A DNA stretch of 64,000 nucleotides from SZUA-430 sp034440175 (GTDB lineage: Bacteria > Pseudomonadota > Alphaproteobacteria > Micropepsales > Micropepsaceae): assembly GCA_034440175.1 (NCBI GenBank), contig JAWXBO010000185.1, forward strand, positions 1-64,000, in the 5' to 3' direction. The position numbers were made by a program, and so were the translations under genes. Every line of letters starts with the position of its first letter. The stretch's first letter is position 1. The notes beneath the pieces are model-generated. The model saw nothing but the letters and a program-made list of their open reading frames with translations, ran no database searches and had not been told where the DNA came from. Below are positions 34,948 to 44,754 of this stretch, piece by piece.

Positions 34948-37651
34948 GTGCAAGCGCCTTCAACTCATAAACCAATTGTAGCGCCTCCCGGGGGGAAAGT
35001 TCATCTACATTCAGCGCCTTAAGCTTGGCTTCCATGCGCGTGAACTGGGGCTGGGTTGCAGGCGCACAAGCCGCCGCAAACAGCGGCAAATCATCGACCA
35101 GTGTCTTGGCCCGGCGCCCGTTGTCGCCTTGTTCGAGTGCCTGCAAAACCTCGTGCGCGCGCTTCAAAACATCGGCTGGCAGGCCCGCTAACTTCGCCAC
35201 TTGAATACCATAGGACCGGTCCGCAGCGCCGGCAGAAACTTCATGCAAAAAGATAATACCCCCCTGCCACTCCTTCACCCGCACAGTGACATTGGCAACG
35301 CTCTCGAGCCGTTCAGCCAAGCCAGTGAGTTCATGATAATGTGTGGCAAACAATGCCCGGGACCGGTTGACTTGAGCCAGCCGCTCAACCGTTGCCCAGG
35401 CAATCGATAACCCATCAAAAGTTGCAGTCCCCCGCCCAATTTCATCAAGAATAACCAATGACCGGTCTGTCGCCTGATTCAAAATCGCAGCCGTCTCGAC
35501 CATTTCCACCATAAATGTCGAACGGCCCCGCGCCAGGTCGTCGGCGGCGCCCACACGGCTGAACAGCCGGTCGACCACGCCAATTCTCGCAGACTGTGCC
35601 GGAACGAACGACCCTGCTTGCGCCATAATCACGATCAGGGCGTTCTGCCGGAGGAAAGTGGATTTTCCGGCCATGTTGGGGCCGGTTACCAGCCATAACC
35701 GGCCCACACCTCCAGAAGAAAGGTCACAGTCATTGGCCACGAACCCTTGCGCTTGTCGCTTGAGCGCCGCTTCGACGACCGGATGCCGGCCTCGCAATAT
35801 CGAAAACTCCAATTCCGTGGTGAGTTTTGGCCTCACGAAACTCTCTTCCACGGCAAGCTCTGCCAGCGCCGAGAGCGCATCGATCTTGGCCGCGACCGCT
35901 GCAATGATACTGAGTTCCGCCGAATGAGCTCTAACGCTATCGACCATGAGATCAAACAACGACACCTCAATGGCAAGTGCCTCCCCCGCAGCATCGGCGA
36001 TCCGCGAAGCCAAATCCGACAATTCCTCATTTGTGTGCCGCTGGGCCTGGGCGGTCGTTTGACGATGAATAAAGCTCTGGCCTGTCGGACTGGACTTCAG
36101 TTTCTCGGCGTTCGCCGTGGTAATCTCGATGTGGTAGCCAAGGACGTTGTTGTGCCGCACCTTCAAGGAAGAAATTCCTGTCGCTGCCTTCAGCCGCGAT
36201 TCAAGATCAACAACCACTTTGCGTGCGTCGTCGCGAAGGCGCTTGGCCTCGTCCAGGCGCTGATGCGCCCCGCTCGCGATATACCCGCCATCTCGCGCCA
36301 AAAGCGGAAGGTCCGGCCCCAAGGTCAACATCAGCTGCTGCGCCAACGGTGCTAACAAATTCTGCGCATCGGAAAGCCGGCGCAAATCACCGTCTACAGC
36401 GTGAGCTACGGGCTGGAGCTCATCTCCACCCCGCGTTACGGCATCCACAAGGCCAAACGCATGTGCCAGCCCTTCACGAATCGCACCCAGGTCGCGTGGG
36501 CCACCACGCCCAGCCGACAAGCGCGCCAGAGCCCGCGCAATGTCCGGCATGCGCCGCAGTACACCACGCGTGGTGTCACGCGCATCGGATCTGCGGCTGA
36601 AGTGTTCAACACCATCCAACCGGGCGTTGATTGCGGTGACATCTGAGAGCGGCGCCTGAATCCAGTCTGCAAGCTCTCGACCGCCTGCAGACGTCAAGGT
36701 CCGGTCGATCGTCGCCAGCAGACTGCCTTGCGTGCCGCCCGAAAGCGTCTCGACAAGTTCCAGATTACGCCGTGTCGCAGCGTCTATGGCCATGACACTT
36801 GTTTGTGCATGTTGGCGTGGCGGACGTAGGGCGGGCAGCTGTCCTTTTTGTGTGAGCTCCAGATAGGCGAGCACGGCCCCAGCCGCTGCAATCTCGGCAC
36901 GCGAAAATGAACCGAATGCATCCAGGCCCACAACCTTGAAATGCGACTTGAGCAGCCGCTCACCGGCTTCGGAATCAAATTTGATGTTTGGAGCAATCGT
37001 TGCACGCGGCCCCAGCTCACGAACGATATCGGCAATGGATTCATGCCTTGCAGCGCCTTGCGGCACCAGCAATTCAGCAGGCTCGACCCGGGCAATCAAT
37101 GCCTGAAGCGCAGGTCCTTCGACGCTGATGACGTGGAATACACCGTCCGAAATATCAACCCACGCCACACCAAAGACCCCGCCCACCTGGGCAAGAGCCG
37201 CCAGATAGTTGTGCCGTCGCGCAACCAGTAACTGATCCTCGGTCAATGTTCCTGGAGTAACAACGCGCACAACCTCCCGCGCGACAACTGACTTTGATCC
37301 CCGCTTCCTCGCCTCAGCGGGGTCTTCTGTCTGCTCGCAAATGGCAACTTTGAAACCCTTGCGAATGAGCGTCAGAAGATAGCCCTCTGCGGAATGCACG
37401 GGTACGCCGCACATCGCAATGTCGGCGTCCAGATGCTTTCCACGTTTGGTGAGCGCAATGTCTAACGCAGCCGACGCCTGCACAGCATCGTCGAAAAACA
37501 GCTCATAGAAGTCCCCCATGCGATAGAACAGCAGATAATCCGCATGCGCCTGTTTGATTGCCAAATACTGCACCATCATCGGCGTAGCGCTTTGGTTCGC
37601 GCTCGCTGGTACCAACCCTTGGCTCAAAGCCGGTTTCTCCTGGGTGCCCAC
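34919..37651 (-). CDS. mutS: DNA mismatch repair protein MutS
   Basis: MutS recognises mismatches and small loops and starts repair. The 910 residues contain the N-terminal mismatch-reading loop with the Phe-X-Glu motif in MGDFYELFFDDA, the core lever domains, Walker A TGPNMAGKSTFLRQ, the ABC-type signature region and Walker B LVILDEIGRGTATFDG. The C-terminal tail provides the dimerisation helices. The start is GTG at 37651. It is divergent from maeB over a 115-bp spacer that must contain both promoters. Confidence 0.97.
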   Translation of the reverse strand: MGTQEKPALSQGLVPASANQSATPMMVQYLAIKQAHADYLLFYRMGDFYELFFDDAVQASAALDIALTKRGKHLDADIAMCGVPVHSAEGYLLTLIRKGFKVAICEQTEDPAEARKRGSKSVVAREVVRVVTPGTLTEDQLLVARRHNYLAALAQVGGVFGVAWVDISDGVFHVISVEGPALQALIARVEPAELLVPQGAARHESIADIVRELGPRATIAPNIKFDSEAGERLLKSHFKVVGLDAFGSFSRAEIAAAGAVLAYLELTQKGQLPALRPPRQHAQTSVMAIDAATRRNLELVETLSGGTQGSLLATIDRTLTSAGGRELADWIQAPLSDVTAINARLDGVEHFSRRSDARDTTRGVLRRMPDIARALARLSAGRGGPRDLGAIREGLAHAFGLVDAVTRGGDELQPVAHAVDGDLRRLSDAQNLLAPLAQQLMLTLGPDLPLLARDGGYIASGAHQRLDEAKRLRDDARKVVVDLESRLKAATGISSLKVRHNNVLGYHIEITTANAEKLKSSPTGQSFIHRQTTAQAQRHTNEELSDLASRIADAAGEALAIEVSLFDLMVDSVRAHSAELSIIAAVAAKIDALSALAELAVEESFVRPKLTTELEFSILRGRHPVVEAALKRQAQGFVANDCDLSSGGVGRLWLVTGPNMAGKSTFLRQNALIVIMAQAGSFVPAQSARIGVVDRLFSRVGAADDLARGRSTFMVEMVETAAILNQATDRSLVILDEIGRGTATFDGLSIAWATVERLAQVNRSRALFATHYHELTGLAERLESVANVTVRVKEWQGGIIFLHEVSAGAADRSYGIQVAKLAGLPADVLKRAHEVLQALEQGDNGRRAKTLVDDLPLFAAACAPATQPQFTRMEAKLKALNVDELSPREALQLVYELKALAHDKSKDISG

Positions 37652-37766
37652 GGCTCAAAACCCGCCCTTGTGCCCGAGGGGCGGCCGACTGTATTCAGGC
37701 AGTTGAGGAAACGGCCCGGCGCCGGGGCACCCTGTCCCGATACGGCTTGCGGACCGCTGTGAACCC

Positions 37767-40028
37767 ATGTCGAAAAAACGCCCATTTACAGATCAAGAAG
37801 CGCTTCTCTTTCACGCTCACCCCAAGCCTGGCAAGATCGAAATCCGGGCGACGAAGCCCATGGCGACCCAGCGCGATCTAAGCCTCGCCTATTCCCCGGG
37901 TGTCGCAGTACCCGTTCGCGCCATCGCCGAAGATCCGTCCACAGTTTATGAATATACAGCCAAGGGCAATCTCGTCGCCGTAATATCCAATGGCACGGCA
38001 ATTCTTGGATTGGGGGACCTTGGGGCATTGGCATCCAAGCCCGTCATGGAAGGCAAGGCCGTTCTCTTCAAGCGATTTGCGGATGTCGATTCCATCGACC
38101 TCGAAGTCGATACGAACGACATTGACGAATTCGTAAACTGCGTCCGGTTTTTGGGGCCAACCTTTGGCGGCATAAATCTTGAAGACATCAAAGCGCCGGA
38201 CTGCTTCATCATAGAGCAGCGCTTGCGTGAATTGATGTCGATACCCGTTTTTCATGACGACCAGCACGGCACGGCAATCATCACAGCAGCTGGTATGATA
38301 AACGCCCTGCATCTGACAGGGCGCGACATCAAGACCACAAAAATGGTGGTCAATGGCGCCGGCGCTGCCGGCATCGCCTGTCTTGAGCTCATCAAAGCCA
38401 TGGGCATGCAAAACGAAAACGTCATTCTCTGCGACACCAAAGGCGTGATCTACAAGGGTCGCACCGAAGGCATGAACCAATGGAAATCAGCCCACGCGGT
38501 CGCAACCAAGTCCAGAACACTGACACAAGCTCTGGTCGGCGCCGACGTGTTCCTGGGGCTGTCAGTCAAAGGCGCTGTCACCCCCAACATGATCAAGTCG
38601 ATGGCTCCAAACCCCATCATATTCGCCTGCGCCAACCCCGACCCTGAAATAACTCCGGAAGAAGTAGCAACGGTTCGCACTGACGCCATTGTAGCAACGG
38701 GCCGCTCCGACTATCCAAACCAGGTCAACAACGTCTTGGGGTTTCCCTATATTTTCCGGGGCGCCCTCGACGTGCGCGCCCGTACAATCAATGACCAAAT
38801 GAAAATCGCGGCGGCTCTTGCCCTGGCAGAGCTGGCACGCGAAGACGTGCCGGACGAAGTCGCCGCAGCCTATCACACGACCCGGCCAAAATTCGGTCCC
38901 GACTATATAATTCCGGTTCCATTCGATCCGCGATTGATTTCAAGAGTTCCAGTTGCGGTTGCGAAAGCTGCTATGGCATCGGGCGTCGCGCAAAAGCCGA
39001 TCGCCGATTTGGACCGTTACGCCAACGAACTTGCATCGCGTCTCGACCCCGTTGCTTCCATCGTGCAACGTGTCGTCGCACGGGTGAGGATGGAGCCAAA
39101 ACGTATCGTTTTTGCCGAAGGCGAGGAAGAAGCCGTCATTCGCGCGGCGCTGTCGTATCAAAACTCAGGCCTCGGAAAAGCGATCTTGGTCGGCAACCCC
39201 GAACGCATACGCGAAACGGCACGCCGCTCAGGGATAGAAGATGTCATCGACCTCGAAATACTTTTCGGCCGCGAGAGCCCGCGCACACAACAATATGCAG
39301 AAGCGCTCTATAATCGAAAGCAGCGCCAAGGCCAGCTCTACCGCGACTGCCTGCGCCAGGTCACCTATGACCGCAACGTCTTCGCGGCCTCTGTGGTCGC
39401 CGCCGGGCATGCCGATGCAATGGTCACAGGAGTAACGCGCCACTATTCCGTCGCCCTTGCCGATGTTCGCAACGTGATCGATGTCAAGCCTGGTGAGCGC
39501 GTCATCGGTGTCTCCATCATACTTGACCGCGGCCGCACCGTTTTCGTCGCCGATACCAACGTGCACGAAATGCCGTCATCCGAAGAACTTGCAGATATTA
39601 CGGTTCAAACCGCAGCCGTTGCCCGGCGGTTTGGCTATGAACCCCGTGTGGCCTTGCTGGCCTATTCCACATTCGGCCAACCCTGGGGCGAGCGCTCGCA
39701 ACGTGTGCGCGAAGCCGTAGACATTCTGGACAGGCGCCGTGTAGATTTCGAGTATGACGGTGAAATGAACGCCGATATTGCCCTCGACCTCGAACGCATG
39801 GCGCGCTATCCGTTTTGCCGCCTGCGGGGGCCCGCAAACGTTCTGATCATGCCGGCCATCCATTCAGCTTCGATCGCAACCACCATGACCGAGGTGATCG
39901 GCGGCGCCACCGTCATCGGCCCTCTCTTGGTCGGGTTGTCAAAGTCGGTACAAATCGCGCCCCTGGGTGCCAAAATGAGTGACATTGTCAACATGGCGGC
40001 ACTCGCTGCCTACAACATCTCGAGTTAA
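37767..40028 (+). CDS. maeB: NADP-dependent malic enzyme (MaeB type) with PTA-like domain
   Basis: The enzyme decarboxylates malate to pyruvate, yielding NADPH. The 753 residues have the malic enzyme domain in the first 430 (YSPGVAVPVRAIAEDPS, HDDQHGTAIITAAGMINAL, VVNGAGAAGIACLEL) and a C-terminal phosphotransacetylase-like domain (VFAEGEEEAVIRAA through NVLIMPAIHSASIATTMTEV). This two-domain form is normal for Gram-negative MaeB/TME; the C-terminal part is regulatory rather than a working PTA in studied cases. It is followed by gloB after 2 bp. Confidence 0.96.
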   Translation: MSKKRPFTDQEALLFHAHPKPGKIEIRATKPMATQRDLSLAYSPGVAVPVRAIAEDPSTVYEYTAKGNLVAVISNGTAILGLGDLGALASKPVMEGKAVLFKRFADVDSIDLEVDTNDIDEFVNCVRFLGPTFGGINLEDIKAPDCFIIEQRLRELMSIPVFHDDQHGTAIITAAGMINALHLTGRDIKTTKMVVNGAGAAGIACLELIKAMGMQNENVILCDTKGVIYKGRTEGMNQWKSAHAVATKSRTLTQALVGADVFLGLSVKGAVTPNMIKSMAPNPIIFACANPDPEITPEEVATVRTDAIVATGRSDYPNQVNNVLGFPYIFRGALDVRARTINDQMKIAAALALAELAREDVPDEVAAAYHTTRPKFGPDYIIPVPFDPRLISRVPVAVAKAAMASGVAQKPIADLDRYANELASRLDPVASIVQRVVARVRMEPKRIVFAEGEEEAVIRAALSYQNSGLGKAILVGNPERIRETARRSGIEDVIDLEILFGRESPRTQQYAEALYNRKQRQGQLYRDCLRQVTYDRNVFAASVVAAGHADAMVTGVTRHYSVALADVRNVIDVKPGERVIGVSIILDRGRTVFVADTNVHEMPSSEELADITVQTAAVARRFGYEPRVALLAYSTFGQPWGERSQRVREAVDILDRRRVDFEYDGEMNADIALDLERMARYPFCRLRGPANVLIMPAIHSASIATTMTEVIGGATVIGPLLVGLSKSVQIAPLGAKMSDIVNMAALAAYNISS

Positions 40029-40030
40029 CG

Positions 40031-40795
40031 ATGCTGAACATTCATATCGTGCCGTGCCTCAGCGACAACTATGCCTATTTGATCCATGAACCAGCCACAC
40101 GAACAGTCGCTGTCGCTGATCCATCGGAAGCCGCTCCGATTCTTGCAGCACTGGCCCATCACAATCTCAAGCTAACTCACATTTTGAACACCCATCACCA
40201 CTTCGACCACACCGGCGGCAACCTTGAACTCAAGGAAAAGACGGGAGCCCGCATCATAGGACCAAAAGCCGACGCTGACCGCATTCCTGGAATAGATACC
40301 GGCGTTGGCGAAGGTGAACTGCTGGCAATAGGCGTCAAGATTGTGCGCGTCCTGAACATTCCCGCTCACACGCGCGCTCACATCGCGTTTTGGTTTGAAG
40401 CCGACAAAGCGGTATTTACCGGTGACACCATGTTCGCCATGGGCTGCGGCCGCCTTTTTGAAGGAACTCCCGCGCAGATGTGGGAAAGCCTTTCAAAATT
40501 GGCAAAATTGCCGGCCGACACCCGCGTATTTTGCGGCCACGAATACACCCAGTCCAACGGACGGTTTGCCCTGACCCTTGAACCAAACAATGAAGCACTG
40601 AAAACGCGAATGATCGAAGTTGATAGCCTGCGAAAGCAAGGTCTCCCAACAATCCCGTCGACGATCGGCATTGAACGCGAAACGAATCCGTTCTTGCGCC
40701 CGTCCAGCAAAGAACTGCGCAAATCACTCGGCATGGACAACGCAGACGATGTCACTGTGTTCGCAGAAATCCGCCGCCGGAAAGACGAATTCTGA
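40031..40795 (+). CDS. gloB: Hydroxyacylglutathione hydrolase (glyoxalase II)
   Basis: Glyoxalase II hydrolyses S-lactoylglutathione to lactate and glutathione in methylglyoxal detoxification. The 254 residues carry the metallo-beta-lactamase metal motif THHHFDHTGG, the second-shell histidine in IPAHTRAHIAF, the bridging aspartate in VFTGDTMFAMGCGRLFEG and HEYTQSN. The C-terminal glutathione-binding domain (ERETNPFLR) is present. It starts 2 nt after maeB, so both share a transcript. Confidence 0.96.
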   Translation: MLNIHIVPCLSDNYAYLIHEPATRTVAVADPSEAAPILAALAHHNLKLTHILNTHHHFDHTGGNLELKEKTGARIIGPKADADRIPGIDTGVGEGELLAIGVKIVRVLNIPAHTRAHIAFWFEADKAVFTGDTMFAMGCGRLFEGTPAQMWESLSKLAKLPADTRVFCGHEYTQSNGRFALTLEPNNEALKTRMIEVDSLRKQGLPTIPSTIGIERETNPFLRPSSKELRKSLGMDNADDVTVFAEIRRRKDEF

Positions 40796-40801
40796 GCGCG
40801 T

Positions 40802-40825
40802 GGTCGGGTGGAGCCCTCCCGGACC
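40802..40825. terminator. Possible bidirectional hairpin between gloB and a convergent gene
   Basis: GGTCGGGTGG-AGC-CCTCCCGGACC can form a stem with one mismatch and one bulge. It occupies the 33-bp gap between two convergent genes. There is no T run on either side, so terminator function is only suggested. Confidence 0.3.
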
Positions 40826-40828
40826 GCT

Positions 40829-41578
40829 CTATCGTCCAAACTGCGCAAGCTGCCGGAAAATTACATATGAAGAGGGCCTGCCCCTAATGCCTTGCCCGGT
40901 GCCAAATGTAACGATGAACACGTCGCCCTGCCGATAGGCCCCCGGCCCTGAGCTAAGCATAAAGCGTGTCCGCCGCAGACTTCGGCCTGCAGCACGGCGG
41001 CCAGGTCCCAGCCTGATCCAGTTGATCAGCGCGCTGCCGGTATTTCGAATGGAATCATACAACAGCACCCGCACTGCGGGGTCTCTCGCCGCTTGATCCC
41101 AATTTGATTCGAAGACAATTTCTTGTCCTGTTTCTGCACGTACAACCGACATAATACTTCCGGCCACAGCTTGCACTGCACCTATCGCAGGAATGGCCTG
41201 GACCAGCGGGTAGGCTGTCCGTCGATCGGGCCCTACCGGCGTGCCGCCTGGTATCTCTGAAGTGAAAAGCGTGACCCCTCCCAATCCCGAGATGCGAAGA
41301 ACGACCATCTCATCGTCGCGCTTGAGAAAACGGTCTCCGCCTCCAACTTGCGCCCAGTGCAGAACGAGTATCTCCTCATGGCCATCAAACTTGAGTTTGG
41401 GAGCCTCGCCCGACAGGTCCAGAACAAAGGCCACGCGCGCATATTCGGAACTGTAATGCGCGACCACGGGTAACTCGCGATCAAACGCGTTCGCAACCAT
41501 CGCACCTGCGCTCGCCAGCACGGCACAAAAAATGATCAACGAGCGCCCAAACAATCGCAAAATTCGCACTCCAAACAC
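40829..41578 (-). CDS. Secreted protein of unknown function, DUF4908-like
   Basis: No function is known to me. The 249-residue protein begins with a clear signal peptide: basic MFGVRILRLFGR, hydrophobic core SLIIFCAVLASAGAMV and probable cleavage after ANA. The mature part is beta-rich and ends AYRQGDVFIVTFGTGQGIRG, a pattern I associate with DUF4908 proteins of Alphaproteobacteria, from memory only. It is therefore likely periplasmic. It is convergent with gloB and stands alone. Confidence 0.75.
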   Translation of the reverse strand: MFGVRILRLFGRSLIIFCAVLASAGAMVANAFDRELPVVAHYSSEYARVAFVLDLSGEAPKLKFDGHEEILVLHWAQVGGGDRFLKRDDEMVVLRISGLGGVTLFTSEIPGGTPVGPDRRTAYPLVQAIPAIGAVQAVAGSIMSVVRAETGQEIVFESNWDQAARDPAVRVLLYDSIRNTGSALINWIRLGPGRRAAGRSLRRTRFMLSSGPGAYRQGDVFIVTFGTGQGIRGRPSSYVIFRQLAQFGR

Positions 41579-41874
41579 ATCACGGAGCAGGCCGCGGACT
41601 TTTTCGTGCCCCCTGCAAAATCTTCACGCATGTATCCAAGGCGACCTCTATCACCCGCGAAGATGGCAACAATGTGGTTGGCGTGGCCCTATGTGCGCAT
41701 AGAGTTAATCACGGAGATGGCCAACAGATCGTTCATGTTGAATAGCGGGTTATTGTGCCGAGGCTGAGACATTCTTGCCACGCAACCGCAGCAAGCCCCA
41801 AAGTGATCAGGTGATTAGCAAAACGGCGGGCCAACTATCTGCCCACCGCTTCGACCTATATGAAGACTGTAGCC
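41579..41874. other. Intergenic stretch without recognised features
   Basis: These 296 bp separate the DUF4908-like gene from phaB. I found no open frame with a start and ribosome-binding site, no tRNA and no strong hairpin. It presumably carries the promoter of the DUF4908-like gene. Confidence 0.5.
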
Positions 41875-42597
41875 TCAATACATATGCTGGCCGCCGTTGA
41901 TCGACATCGTGGAGCCCGTAACGAAACCGCCTTCGTCGGCGACAAGAAACAGGACCCCGCGAGCGATTTCCTCGGCCTTGCCCAAACGTCCGACAGGAAT
42001 TTTCGCGACGATTTTCTCGAGCACATTGGCGGGAACCGCCGCAACCATATCCGTATCCATGTAGCCAGGGGCGATGGCATTGACGGTGATCCCCTTCGAC
42101 GCGCCTTCTTGCGCCAGAGCCTTGGTGAAACCGTGGATGCCGGACTTGGCTGCCGCGTAGTTCACCTGTCCGTATTGTCCCGCTTGTCCGTTGATGGATC
42201 CAATATTGACGATGCGGCCAAACCCCCGCTCAAGCATGCCATCCCAAACAGCCTTGCACATGTTGAAACACCCGCCAAGATTGGTATCCAACACCTCGTC
42301 CCATTGGGCCCGCGACTGCTTTTTAAGCGTCGAATCGCGGGTAATACCTGCGTTGTTGACCAGCACATCAACCGGTCCAAGCCTTGCCACAACTTCGCCG
42401 ATACCTTTCATGCACTGGTCATAATTCGCCACGTCCCACTTGAACGTCAGGATGCCTTGCTTATCGGCGAAAGCCTTCGCACGCTCGTCATTGCCTGCAT
42501 AAATCGCGGCGACATTGTAACCGGCCCGTTTGAGCGACACAGAAATCGCATCTCCGATTCCGCGCGTACCACCTGTAACCACAGCAACTCGCGACAT
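41875..42597 (-). CDS. phaB: Acetoacetyl-CoA reductase (NADPH)
   Basis: PhaB reduces acetoacetyl-CoA to (R)-3-hydroxybutyryl-CoA, the monomer for polyhydroxybutyrate. The 240-residue short-chain dehydrogenase has the cofactor motif VTGGTRGIGDAIS, NNAGITRDSTLKK and the catalytic serine, tyrosine and lysine in NIGSINGQAGQYGQVNYAAA with the lysine in AAKSG. The FNMCKAVWDGM stretch is typical of PhaB. The ATG at 42597 has a perfect AGGAGG 5 nt upstream. It follows phaA by 28 bp. Confidence 0.95.
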   Translation of the reverse strand: MSRVAVVTGGTRGIGDAISVSLKRAGYNVAAIYAGNDERAKAFADKQGILTFKWDVANYDQCMKGIGEVVARLGPVDVLVNNAGITRDSTLKKQSRAQWDEVLDTNLGGCFNMCKAVWDGMLERGFGRIVNIGSINGQAGQYGQVNYAAAKSGIHGFTKALAQEGASKGITVNAIAPGYMDTDMVAAVPANVLEKIVAKIPVGRLGKAEEIARGVLFLVADEGGFVTGSTMSINGGQHMY

Positions 42598-42625
42598 TTG
42601 ATCCTCCTGGAATGATGTTTCTGAC

Positions 42626-43801
42626 TCAGCGCTCGACACACAAGGCAATGCCCATTCCGCCGCCAATACACAATGTGGCGAGGCCCTTCTTCGCGTTCCG
42701 TTTTTGCATCTCGTAGAGCAACGTCACGAGTACTCGCCCGCCAGAAGCGCCGATAGGATGGCCGATAGCAATTGCGCCACCATTGACATTCACTTTGGTG
42801 GGGTCCCAACCCATGTCCTTGTTGACCGCACAGGCTTGCGCCGCGAATGCCTCGTTGGCTTCAATCAGGTCCAGATCGTTTACGGTCCAGCCGGCTTTCT
42901 TCAGCGCTGCCCGTGAAGAAGGAACTGGACCCGTTCCCATGATCTTCGGATCAACGCCCGCCTGCGCCCATGACTTGATAAAAGCCAGGGGCTTAAGCCC
43001 GCGCTTGTCAGCCTCCTTGGCGCTCATCAAAACAATTGCAGCCGCACCATCATTGATCCCGCTGGCATTTGCGGCCGTCACAGTTCCGCCTTCCTTGAGA
43101 AAAGCGGCACGCAAGTCCTTGAGGCTGTCGTAAGTCACACCGTCGCGAATGTACTCGTCCGTATCGACAATTTTCTCGCCCTTTCTCTCTTTGATGGTCA
43201 CGGCAGCAATCTCGTCTTTGAAGCGTCCCGACTTTCGGGCAGCTTCGGCCTTATTCTGGGATGCGACCGCGAAATGATCTTGTTGTTCGCGCGTGATCTG
43301 CCATTCCCGCGCAACATTCTCCGCCGTGTTTCCCATGTGGTAGCCGTTGAAAGCGTCCCACAGCCCGTCCTTGATCATGGTGTCTATGAATTCCAGGTTG
43401 CCCATCTTTTGCCCCGCCCGCAGATAGGCCGCATGAGGCGCCATGGACATGGACTCCTGACCACCGGCAACGACGATCGAAGAATCTCCATTTGTGATCG
43501 CCTGAAAACCCAACGCTGCGGCGCGCAAGCCTGACCCGCAAAGCTGATTGACGCCCCAAGCCGGCACTTCAACGGGAATGCCCGCATTGATCGACGCTTG
43601 CCGCGCCGGATTCTGTCCCTGCGCGGCACTCAAAATTTGTCCAAGGATAACTTCACTGACATCCTTGGGATCCACATTTGCGCGCTTAAGCACCTCTTTG
43701 ATGACAGTCTTGCCTAAATCGTGAGCGGGTACGGCCCCAAAAGCGCCGTTAAAACTCCCAACCGCAGTGCGCGCAGCTGCAACAATTGCGACATCCGTCA
43801 T
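42626..43801 (-). CDS. phaA: Acetyl-CoA acetyltransferase (beta-ketothiolase)
   Basis: PhaA condenses two acetyl-CoA to acetoacetyl-CoA. Its 391 residues have the thiolase active site Cys88 (NQLCGSGLR), His348 (GHPIGASGGR) and Cys378 (CIGGGMG); the last two have the same numbers as in the Zoogloea enzyme. It is the first gene of phaA-phaB and is divergent from the regulator phaR across about 245 bp. No polymer synthase (phaC) is in the window. Confidence 0.96.
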   Translation of the reverse strand: MTDVAIVAAARTAVGSFNGAFGAVPAHDLGKTVIKEVLKRANVDPKDVSEVILGQILSAAQGQNPARQASINAGIPVEVPAWGVNQLCGSGLRAAALGFQAITNGDSSIVVAGGQESMSMAPHAAYLRAGQKMGNLEFIDTMIKDGLWDAFNGYHMGNTAENVAREWQITREQQDHFAVASQNKAEAARKSGRFKDEIAAVTIKERKGEKIVDTDEYIRDGVTYDSLKDLRAAFLKEGGTVTAANASGINDGAAAIVLMSAKEADKRGLKPLAFIKSWAQAGVDPKIMGTGPVPSSRAALKKAGWTVNDLDLIEANEAFAAQACAVNKDMGWDPTKVNVNGGAIAIGHPIGASGGRVLVTLLYEMQKRNAKKGLATLCIGGGMGIALCVER

Positions 43802-44046
43802 GCGTTTTCTCCTGAAAAAATGGGCCAGCTTTCATCTAAGTTAATACGGACAATGACACGTTGAGCCCTCAGGGGCCAAGCGCTTCTGCCGTTTTAATCA
43901 CAAATTTGACGTGCAAGCTGCGGAATCAGCCAAGGCTTAACGCATCTGCGGTAGGAAACGCGGATGATTTCGACTATCATGCAGCGCAGCAATGCCGCTT
44001 TTGCTGTGAGCCGAGGCCGTCACTGGGACACAAGGGTACTAAGGAC

Positions 44047-44664
44047 ATGACGACGCCGACCGCCGAATCGATCACGATCAAGAAATATGCAAACCGTCGC
44101 CTCTACAATACCGCGACCTCAAGTTATGTCACGCTTGATCATCTCGCTGAAATGGTCAAACGCGGACAGGAATTCAATGTCCATGATGCCAAGACCGGCG
44201 ATGACATTACGCGCTCCGTTTTGACCCAGATCATTTTCGAAGAAGAAGGCAAAGGCGGCCAGCAATTGCTGCCGATCCAGTTTCTGCGCCAGCTCATTCG
44301 CTTTTACGGCGACAGCATGCAAGCCCTGGTTCCAGGCTATCTGAACCTGAGCATGGATTCATTTTCAAAAAATCACGAGCGCATTCGCGAGCAGCTTTCC
44401 CCCACGTTCGGCGGAAAAAATATGCTGAAAGACTTTGAAGGCATTGCCCGTCAGAATATGGCTATGTTTGAACGTACCATCAGGATGTTCAGCCCGTTCA
44501 ACGCCCTCATGAACGCCCGCAATACTGACCGGGATGAGCAGGCCCCGGCACCTAACGGTACGGAACCGGCTGCAGGCTTCACGCAAGACGAGGAAATTGA
44601 TGGGCTAAAGGCTCAAATCGACGCCATGCGCCGTCAACTCGATGAATTGGCAAGCCGCAAATAG
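44047..44664 (+). CDS. phaR: Polyhydroxyalkanoate synthesis repressor PhaR
   Basis: PhaR binds DNA and polyhydroxybutyrate granules and represses phasin and its own genes until polymer forms. The 205 residues start with the diagnostic PHB_acc_N domain (ITIKKYANRRLYNTATSSYV, LAEMVKRGQEFNVHDAKTGD) followed by PHB_acc (QTQIIFEEEG region, FLRQLIRFYGDSMQ) and a C-terminal coiled-coil-like helix. I chose the ATG at 44047, preceded by AAGGA, rather than the longer frame to 43861. It diverges from phaA-phaB. Confidence 0.95.
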   Translation: MTTPTAESITIKKYANRRLYNTATSSYVTLDHLAEMVKRGQEFNVHDAKTGDDITRSVLTQIIFEEEGKGGQQLLPIQFLRQLIRFYGDSMQALVPGYLNLSMDSFSKNHERIREQLSPTFGGKNMLKDFEGIARQNMAMFERTIRMFSPFNALMNARNTDRDEQAPAPNGTEPAAGFTQDEEIDGLKAQIDAMRRQLDELASRK

Positions 44665-44754
44665 AAACTAGGGTCAATTGTCACTCTTGCGCACTAGACG
44701 CCGCTAGTCACAAGTCTTTAGCCTGTCAACGAACTCGTATCCGCCGGAAGGTCA

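Noticed and set aside
37767..40028. Malic enzyme fused to a phosphotransacetylase domain as a novelty
   Set aside because: This fusion is the standard form of MaeB in Gram-negative bacteria.
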